A DNA stretch of 64,000 nt from JAACFF01 sp963807975 (GTDB lineage: Bacteria > Chloroflexota > Anaerolineae > Promineifilales > Promineifilaceae), in assembly GCA_963807975.1 (NCBI GenBank), contig CAWEDV010000001.1, forward strand, positions 124,001-188,000, in the 5' to 3' direction. Of this stretch, positions 8,200 to 14,102 are shown in pieces. Below the pieces are notes generated by a model, which made no database searches, had not been told where the DNA came from, and saw only the letters and a list, made by a program, of their open reading frames with translations. Numbering within the stretch: the stretch's first letter is position 1; every line of letters begins with the position of its first letter. Position numbers and translations under genes: made by a program.

Positions 8200-9240
8200 T
8201 CAGGGTAGAACTTGGATCCTCCCGGTTCCTTCGATTACTTCGCCGACTACTGTGCCATCCGGACAATGCTCTTGAAAGCAGCCGACCTCATGTGGAGCTA
8301 ATGCCACCAGCAACCCTCCCGAGGTTTCTGGAGTGAACAGCATATCGCGCATGAGGGTAGATATGGTGGGGTCGAAATCAATGTGACCGTCAAAGAAGCG
8401 CATGTTGTTGCCCATGCCTCCAGGGAATGCTCCAGCCTCGCCATAGGAGGCGGCCCCGGGAATCCAAGGCAATTTGCGTACATGAAAGCGAAAATCTACC
8501 TGGCCAAATGAGGCCATTTCGCGGGCATGTCCCAGTAGACCGAAACCGGTAATATCAGTGAGAGAGGTGGCATTGGCCATACGGGCAGCCTTAGCGGCAG
8601 ATTTGTTTAGCTTCTTCATGCTATCTACGGCGGAGGCGACATGTTCGGCAGCGGCTTGTTGGCGTTTGAGAGCCGTGGTTATGACACCGACGCCAAGGGG
8701 CTTAGTCAAGAGAAGAACATCACCAGGCCTGGCGCCGCCTTTGATTTTCACATCCCGAGGATGAATAATACCTGTGACGGCGAGACCATATTTTGGTTCT
8801 TTATCATTGACACTGTGACCGCCAACGACGACGGCCCCGGCCTCAGCTACTTTCTCGGCGCCACCGCGCAGGATATCACGCAGAATCTCAGGACCCAGAT
8901 TATCAGGATAGGCGATCAGGTTAAGGGCAAAAAGCACCTCGCCGCCCATGGCGTAGATGTCGGACATGGCATTGGCGGCAGCAATAGCCCCGAAATCATA
9001 AGCATCGTCGACGACCGGGGGAAAGAAATCGGTTGTGGAGATGATCGCCTGCTGATCGTTTAAGCGGTACACGGCAGCATCATCCGCTTTTTCCAAGCCA
9101 ACCAGAAGATCAGGAAAGGCAGATGCGGTAAATGTTTTTCTAATTGGTTCTATGGCTTGTTCAAGCTCCGACGGAGCCAATTTTGACGCTCAACCAGCGC
9201 AAGAAGCCAAGGAAGTCAGACGAATCTGTTTTCCGCTCAT
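8200..9240 (-). CDS. selD: Selenophosphate synthetase SelD, a selenoprotein with in-frame UGA
   Basis: SelD makes selenophosphate from selenide and ATP, the selenium donor for Sec-tRNA. The full protein is 346 residues from the ATG at 9240. Its 17th codon is TGA (9192-9190) in the context SLASCAG-U-ASKLAP, which aligns with the E. coli segment GAGCGCKISP; the UGA takes the place of the catalytic Cys17. Lys20 of the active site is kept. Standard gene calling truncates the protein at residue 21. Downstream are the ATP- and metal-binding signatures KADDAAVYRLND, STTDFFPPVVDD and AAANAMSDIYAMGG, so the rest of the protein is a complete AIRS/PurM-like enzyme. A SECIS-like hairpin at 9164-9178 follows the UGA by 11 bases. 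selB lies 9 kb away on the same strand. Confidence 0.95.
9164..9178 (-). promoter_or_regulatory. Bacterial SECIS-like hairpin for selD UGA
   Basis: On the minus strand GGCTCC (9178-9173) pairs with GGAGCT (9169-9164) across a GTC loop, a six-pair stem with one G-U pair. It begins 11 bases after the TGA at 9192-9190. The position, short stem and loop starting with GU fit the known bacterial SECIS design, as in fdhF. It would recruit SelB to recode the UGA as selenocysteine. Confidence 0.75.
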
Positions 9241-9306
9241 GTGAGCCTCCAATGAATATTTGTAGTACGCAAAGTATACATCATGCCAATGACCTCGCAA
9301 TTCCAA

Positions 9307-9335
9307 TTGACGATGCCTGATGTGAAAAATATAAT
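9307..9335 (+). promoter_or_regulatory. Near-consensus promoter giving a leaderless FHA operon mRNA
   Basis: TTGACG at 9307-9312 (5 of 6) and a perfect TATAAT at 9330-9335 are separated by 17 bases. Transcription should start near 9342, about three bases before the ATG at 9345. No Shine-Dalgarno sequence precedes that ATG. The divergent selD ATG lies about 70 bases away at 9240. Confidence 0.75.
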
Positions 9336-9344
9336 GCGTTCTGT

Positions 9345-10139
9345 ATGAGACAAAAAGGACTTTCAATAATTGAAGATCTGGTCCAAGAGATGGTTGAAGG
9401 CACCTTCGGCCGTCTAATTGGTGGTCGTTTGGAACCATTGGATGTGGCTAACTATTTAGCCAAGGCCATTGAGGACGATGAGCGAAGCGGACAGATGATC
9501 AGGCGGTACGTGGTTGTCCTAAACATAGAGGACCTCCAGGTTTTAAGAAGCGAAAATCCGCGCCTGACAGAGGATCTTGCGGATGCAGCCCAGCATATAG
9601 CCAGGCAAATCGGAGTAGAAAGTGAGGATCAAGTATTCGTTGTGTTGGCAGCGGACCCGAAGCTGAAGCGTCGTCAACTGCGAATAGAAGCCGGGCCTAT
9701 CGAAGATGAGACGATAGACCAGCAGATCACGCAAACCTTCGGACAAGTAAAGCAGGACGAAAGACCGTCGGCCGATCTTCAAGCGTTAGACGCATACCTT
9801 ATCGTCCAAGGTCGAAGGCACTTCCCTCTCGAAAAACCTTTGATCACGATTGGGAGACGAATTGAAAATGATGTTGTCCTGGACTTGCCATCAGTCAGCA
9901 GGCAGCACGCACAGATACGCTGGCGTTTCGGGAATTTCGTTTTTTATGATATAAGCAGCCGAAGCAGCACGATGGTAAATGGCTATCCGGTGCGCGAGTA
10001 TGTGCTGCGACCAGGCGATGTTTTGGCTTTGGGCGATGCCCTGCTAATTTACGGTGAGGGAATTGCCGACAAATCTGATAAGGACTCCATGGACTCAGAA
10101 GATGACGGTACGCAGACGCTCTCTCTAAAGAAGCGATGA
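9345..10139 (+). CDS. FhaA-like protein (DUF3662 plus FHA domain)
   Basis: A 264-residue cytoplasmic protein. Residues 1-115 (FGRLIGGRLEPLDVANYLAKAIEDD and following) match the DUF3662 domain found at the N-terminus of actinobacterial FhaA. Residues about 165-245 form a forkhead-associated domain with the conserved Gly-Arg, Ser-Arg-x-His and Ser-Arg-x-Ser-x-x-x-Val-Asn-Gly positions that bind phosphothreonine. In Actinobacteria FhaA acts with Ser/Thr kinases in cell-wall control. No kinase gene is visible here, so the phosphorylated partner must be encoded elsewhere. The start is fixed by the promoter just upstream and appears leaderless. The stop overlaps the next FHA gene (ATGA), as for FhaA-FhaB pairs. 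Confidence 0.87.
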   Translation: MRQKGLSIIEDLVQEMVEGTFGRLIGGRLEPLDVANYLAKAIEDDERSGQMIRRYVVVLNIEDLQVLRSENPRLTEDLADAAQHIARQIGVESEDQVFVVLAADPKLKRRQLRIEAGPIEDETIDQQITQTFGQVKQDERPSADLQALDAYLIVQGRRHFPLEKPLITIGRRIENDVVLDLPSVSRQHAQIRWRFGNFVFYDISSRSSTMVNGYPVREYVLRPGDVLALGDALLIYGEGIADKSDKDSMDSEDDGTQTLSLKKR

Positions 10140-10579
10140 ACCAACTGTTTCTGCTATATGGACTCAGGCTGCTGAGCGCTGTTGTACTGCTTGCGTTTAT
10201 TGTGCTCTTAGCCTGGCTTGTTTATCAAGACCTACGCCTTTCATCTACGAGCGTTCAACAGCAGCGGGTATTCGGACATTTGCGGGTCATCGCCAGCGAA
10301 GATACAGAGCTTGGTGAAGACATGCTGTATCCCCTGCTGCCGGTAACCAGTATTGGCCGTGCGCAGGGTAACACAATTGTCATTGACGATGGTTTTATCT
10401 CCAGCCATCACGTCCTAATCAATCTGCGCGAAGGACAGTGGTGGTTGGAAGATATGGGATCGCGGAACGGCACATTCTTGAATGACCACCATTTGGTTGA
10501 ACCGGCTGTAATCAGCTGGGGAGACATCATTGTTATGGGCAGTACTCAGCTTACAATTGAGCCCGATCCAAGCAGCTGA
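10136..10579 (+). CDS. FhaB-like membrane-anchored FHA protein
   Basis: A 147-residue protein with one N-terminal membrane helix (about residues 8-29) and a cytoplasmic FHA domain (about residues 60-143). The FHA motif is complete: SIGRAQGN, SSHHVLI and DMGSRNGTFLN carry the Gly-Arg, Ser-x-x-His and Arg-Asn-Gly-Thr residues that read phosphothreonine. Its architecture is that of FhaB (FipA), which in Actinobacteria scaffolds division and wall enzymes. It overlaps the DUF3662-FHA gene by four bases and is followed after 28 bases by a channel-like gene, so the three are one operon. Confidence 0.87.
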   Translation: MNQLFLLYGLRLLSAVVLLAFIVLLAWLVYQDLRLSSTSVQQQRVFGHLRVIASEDTELGEDMLYPLLPVTSIGRAQGNTIVIDDGFISSHHVLINLREGQWWLEDMGSRNGTFLNDHHLVEPAVISWGDIIVMGSTQLTIEPDPSS

Positions 10580-10607
10580 TCAGTGACTTAATGGGATTGC
10601 AGCGAAT

Positions 10608-11684
10608 ATGATGGTAATTAATTTTATTGTGTTCCTTTTGGGGGCGTTTCTGGTCATAATGACCGTTGTCTCAGCGATTAGGACGCTGATCTTGCCGCGC
10701 GGAAGCCGGGATATCATCACGAACCTGGCCTTCAAGTCTATCTGGTTGGTTTTTCTCCCTTTGCTTAGATTCTCGCGCAGCTATGAACAGCGCGACCGGG
10801 TCATGGCCTTCTATGCGCCATTGACGCTGATGCTGCTTCCGGCGACTTGGCTCACTCTGTTGGTCGTCGCTTATATGGCGATGTACTGGGCGCTGGGCGT
10901 GCGCCCACTTGCGGAGGCGTTCTTGCTCAGTGGATCCTCACTGTTCACGCTCGGTTTTGCCCGAGCAGAAACGCCCTTTACCCTCTTTTTGGTGTTTATG
11001 CAGGCAGCCTTAGGGTTAAGCATGGTGGCGCTGTTGATCGCCTATTTGCCTACTATGTACAATGCCTTCCAGCGCCGAGAAGAGGCGGTCAACTTGCTGG
11101 AGGTGAGGGCAGGATCTCCTCCGAGTGCGGTGCAATGGATCTTACGCGCGCATAGGATAGGGTGGCTGGAGAGGATAGGGGAGCAGTTTGGACCATGGGA
11201 GAACTGGTTTGCAGATCTGGAAGAAAGCCATACGTCACATTGGCCTTTGGTATTCTTTCGATCGCCGCAGATGGACAGGTCATGGGTTACGGCCTCAGGT
11301 GCGGTACTGGATACGGCAGCGATGTTGTTGGCCGTGGTTGACATGAAATTCGAAGACGTGGAGCCACAGCTCTGCCTGCGAGCAGGTTATCTGGCGCTGA
11401 GGCGGATTTCTGATGTGTTTGACATTTCATATAATGATCAGGCTGAATATCCTGAAGATCCAATCAGCATTACTCAAGAGGAATTTCTGGCAGCTTGCAG
11501 CGAATTGAGTGCAGCGGGTTTAACTTTGAGGGCAGATCTCGAACAAGGGTGGCTAGATTATGCCGGGTGGCGAGTCAATTACGATCGCCCACTGCTGTCA
11601 CTGGCAGCGTTGACAAAAGCACCATACGCGCCGTGGTCATCTGACCGGTCGGTTAGGGGAATGGATAAACTATCGCCTGGGTGA
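10608..11684 (+). CDS. Channel-like integral membrane protein with large cytoplasmic domain
   Basis: A 358-residue protein. Hydrophobic helices are visible at about residues 3-24, 40-55, 66-95 and 123-147. Between the last two is a re-entrant-like stretch GSSLFTLGFA that recalls the pore loop of two-helix potassium channels, although the canonical TxGYG filter is absent. The C-terminal 200 residues are soluble, acidic and unassigned. It could be an ion channel or a sensor built on that fold. It is embedded between the FHA pair and an ABC exporter, which suggests a shared envelope role. The start is one of two adjacent ATGs (10608 or 10611). Confidence 0.65.
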   Translation: MMVINFIVFLLGAFLVIMTVVSAIRTLILPRGSRDIITNLAFKSIWLVFLPLLRFSRSYEQRDRVMAFYAPLTLMLLPATWLTLLVVAYMAMYWALGVRPLAEAFLLSGSSLFTLGFARAETPFTLFLVFMQAALGLSMVALLIAYLPTMYNAFQRREEAVNLLEVRAGSPPSAVQWILRAHRIGWLERIGEQFGPWENWFADLEESHTSHWPLVFFRSPQMDRSWVTASGAVLDTAAMLLAVVDMKFEDVEPQLCLRAGYLALRRISDVFDISYNDQAEYPEDPISITQEEFLAACSELSAAGLTLRADLEQGWLDYAGWRVNYDRPLLSLAALTKAPYAPWSSDRSVRGMDKLSPG

Positions 11685-11690
11685 AATTGA

Positions 11691-13610
11691 ATGAGAGCAT
11701 ATCTAAGAGATGATTATGATAAGCGACCCGATCTATCATGGGTCTTAATCCGTAGAGTCTGGGAGTTTGCCCGACCATACCGCTGGCGCGTGGTGGGGCT
11801 GCTGATAACTATTTTGCTTATCAGTGGCATCTCCCTGATATCGCCGATTCTGTTCCGACAAATGATCGACGTCGCGATTCCTGAAGAGAATTCGCAGATG
11901 ATCACGCTGCTGGCGTTGGGCATGATGGCTGTGCCATTGGTTAATGGAGTGATAGGCGTAGCCCAGCGTTGGCTTAATTCCCAAATTGGGGAGGGCGTCA
12001 TCTATGATCTTCGGCGTGCTTTGTATTTGCATATGCAGATGATGTCCCTGCGCTTTTTTACTCAGACAAGAACCGGGGAGATCATGTCACGCCTTAACAA
12101 TGATGTGATTGGCGCGCAACGAGCAATAAGCGATACGGCGGTAAGCATTGTGTCTAATGTGGCCAAGGTTGTGGCGACGCTGTCGATTATGTTTGCTATC
12201 GATTGGCGTTTGACTCTGCTGGGTGTGGCGGTTCTGCCGCTGTTTCTGCTGCCGACGAGGCGAATCGGGCGGCGTTTACGTGACCTGCGGCGGCGTTCGA
12301 TGGTGCTGAACGCGGAGATGAATGCCACGATGAATGAAACGATGAATGTCAGCGGAGCCTTGTTGGTCAAGCTCTTCGGCCGCGAGAATTATGAGCTTGA
12401 ACGTTTTAGTGAGGACGCAGAAGGGGTGCGGGACATTGGTGTGCAGCAGGCGGTGGTGATGCGCTGGTTCTTCATGTTGTTGGGTATCGTTAGCGCAATA
12501 GGAACGGCCCTGGTTTATATGGTTGGCGGGCATATGGTGTTGGCGGGCACGTTTACCATAGGCACGATTGTGGCCTTTGCGGCCTATCTGGGACAGCTAT
12601 ATGGACCGCTGACATCTTTAACAACGGCTCCGGTCGAGTTCGCACAAAGTATGGTCAGTTTTGAACGCGTGTTTGAGGTTTTGGATACACCAGTCGAGAT
12701 TCAAGAGAGGCCAGATGCCCTGGCGCTCGAGAGGGTGAATGGCAGAATTGAGTTTGATCAGGTGTGCTTTGACTATGAGTATCTCGATGAAGGGAAGTCC
12801 GCAGGGCTGCAAGAGGTCGTGCGCTATGGATGGCGAGGTGGAGGAGAAGCGCTCCTGCAGCGTGGAAAGGAGCAGGTGGATACGGATATTGGTGGTGAGG
12901 AGAACGCTGAAGAGCGGCAAAGATGGGCTTTGAAGAATGTTACCTTCACGATTGAGCCAGGACAGTTGGCGGCCTTGGTAGGGCCAAGCGGGGCAGGGAA
13001 AACGACGATCACCTACATGATCCCCAGGCTGTACGATTCGACAGATGGGAAGGTAAAGGTTGATGGACATGATATTCGCCAGGTGACGCTGCAGTCACTT
13101 GCGGACAATATCGGGATGGTGACACAGGAGACCTATTTGTTTTATGACACGATCCGGGCCAATCTTGTCTACGCCAATCCAAAAGCAAGCGATGAGCAGA
13201 TGGTTGCGGCGGCGAGAGCGGCCAATATCCACGATTTCATATTTGGGCTGCCAGATGGATACGACACAGTGGTGGGGGAACGAGGCTACCGGCTAAGCGG
13301 CGGCGAAAGACAACGGATTGCCATCGCCAGGGTGCTGCTCAAGGATGCGCGTATATTGGTGCTAGATGAGGCGACATCCAGTTTGGATTCGCTTTCCGAG
13401 GCGTTAATTCAGGAGGCTCTGACGCGATTGATGAAAGGTCGGACAAGTTTGGTAATCGCCCATAGGCTCTCTACTATTTTGGCGGCGGATGTGATTCTGG
13501 TTATGGAACACGGCCGATTGGTGGAACAGGGGACGCATGGTGAACTATTGGCTCAAAATGGGCTATATGCGGAACTGTTTGAGACGCAGTACCGGCACGG
13601 ATTGGCATGA
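11691..13610 (+). CDS. ABC exporter, fused permease and ATPase, with pre-NBD insertion
   Basis: A 639-residue half-transporter. Six membrane helices fill residues about 30-320 and the nucleotide-binding domain runs from 345 to 630. Walker A (GPSGAGKTT), signature (LSGGERQRIAIARVL), Walker B (ILVLDEATSSLDS) and the switch His (VIAHRLST) are intact, so it should hydrolyse ATP as a homodimer and export a lipid, peptide or drug. It is longer than usual because about 45 residues rich in Gly, Glu and Arg are inserted between the A-loop strand (FDQVCFDYEYL) and ALKNVTF, where most homologues have about ten. It starts seven bases after the channel-like gene and ends the FHA operon. Confidence 0.92.
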   Translation: MRAYLRDDYDKRPDLSWVLIRRVWEFARPYRWRVVGLLITILLISGISLISPILFRQMIDVAIPEENSQMITLLALGMMAVPLVNGVIGVAQRWLNSQIGEGVIYDLRRALYLHMQMMSLRFFTQTRTGEIMSRLNNDVIGAQRAISDTAVSIVSNVAKVVATLSIMFAIDWRLTLLGVAVLPLFLLPTRRIGRRLRDLRRRSMVLNAEMNATMNETMNVSGALLVKLFGRENYELERFSEDAEGVRDIGVQQAVVMRWFFMLLGIVSAIGTALVYMVGGHMVLAGTFTIGTIVAFAAYLGQLYGPLTSLTTAPVEFAQSMVSFERVFEVLDTPVEIQERPDALALERVNGRIEFDQVCFDYEYLDEGKSAGLQEVVRYGWRGGGEALLQRGKEQVDTDIGGEENAEERQRWALKNVTFTIEPGQLAALVGPSGAGKTTITYMIPRLYDSTDGKVKVDGHDIRQVTLQSLADNIGMVTQETYLFYDTIRANLVYANPKASDEQMVAAARAANIHDFIFGLPDGYDTVVGERGYRLSGGERQRIAIARVLLKDARILVLDEATSSLDSLSEALIQEALTRLMKGRTSLVIAHRLSTILAADVILVMEHGRLVEQGTHGELLAQNGLYAELFETQYRHGLA

Positions 13611-13686
13611 TGCGTGCTGAGCATCGAATTGAAGCGGGTGGTTAAACATCGAAAACGATGATGATGTCGTTTATGTTTTTTTCCCG

Positions 13687-13702
13687 GAAACGGTATCGTT
13701 TC
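13687..13702. promoter_or_regulatory. GAAACG-N4-CGTTTC inverted repeat, possible LacI-type operator
   Basis: Perfect six-base arms are separated by GTAT. The half-site and central CG steps resemble operators of LacI/GalR-family sugar regulators. It lies 400 bases upstream of the GH31 glycosidase start. No regulator gene is nearby, so the assignment is tentative. Confidence 0.35.
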
Positions 13703-13788
13703 TAACTGAGAACTGAGAACTCGGGGTTGAAAGGTTGTTTAGTTGATTTCAGTTGTTTTTTCTGTGGAAAACAACTAGATGGCATAGT

Positions 13789-13820
13789 ATTAGTTCGATA
13801 GTTTATTAGTTCGGTAGGTT
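13789..13820. repeat. Tandem duplication of a 16-base unit
   Basis: Two adjacent 16-base copies (13789-13804 and 13805-13820) beginning ATTAGTTCG are identical at 14 of 16 positions. They lie in the gene-free region before the GH31 gene. Confidence 0.6.
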
Positions 13821-13905
13821 GTTAAGGAACAGAAAGAGGAGCCGGTGGGGATTGAAGAATTGGCGCCGACCCCGAATATGTGGGTATTGGCGTCATTATA
13901 ACATA

Positions 13906-13917
13906 GAACATATGTTC
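13906..13917. promoter_or_regulatory. Perfect palindrome GAACATATGTTC, LexA-box-like
   Basis: The 12-base palindrome fits the GAAC-N4-GTTC box bound by LexA in Firmicutes and Actinobacteria, including purine/pyrimidine positions in the centre. A TTGGCG at 13887-13892 is 18 bases before TATGTT inside the palindrome, so it may overlap a -10 element. The nearest downstream gene is GH31, which is not a known SOS target, so another palindromic regulator is equally possible. Confidence 0.4.
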
Positions 13918-14102
13918 GTGTCAAAATTCGTTTTGATATGGGTAAGCGTCATGATCGTTGATACTAGGTGCAAGGGAAAAATAGGCAAAGCGGTGATCTG
14001 TTGAAGTGGTGAATTGTTAACAGGAATTGCTAGTGTTGCCGATTTTGGCCAAAGAAGCCGGCAAAGGTCGCTGAAAAGACGCGGAGGATGTAGTAAAAAG
14101 GA

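Larger units (their letters stand above)
13611..14102. other. Gene-free regulatory-looking region of about 490 bases
   Basis: No open frame with coding character or start signal is present. The region holds a GAAACG-N4-CGTTTC inverted repeat (13687-13702), a nine-base-arm hairpin (13751-13759 with 13768-13776), a tandem pair of 16-base repeats (13789-13820) and a 12-base palindrome (13906-13917). It probably contains the end of the ABC exporter transcript and the control region of the GH31-MFS genes. Confidence 0.6.

Noticed and set aside
9190..9438. 82-codon minus-strand frame ending at 9190 as a separate gene
   Set aside because: Its last 16 codons are the true start of selD and its stop is the Sec codon; the upstream part lies in the divergent promoter region.
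12618..13070. 150-codon minus-strand frame inside the ABC exporter
   Set aside because: Antisense to the intact ATPase domain; a shadow of the coding frame.
13751..13776. Hairpin considered as terminator of the ABC exporter
   Set aside because: No T run follows on the plus strand; kept only as a structural element.
13819..14004. 61-codon plus-strand frame in the gene-free region
   Set aside because: No ribosome-binding site, unusual Arg/Trp-rich composition and overlap with repeats and palindromes.
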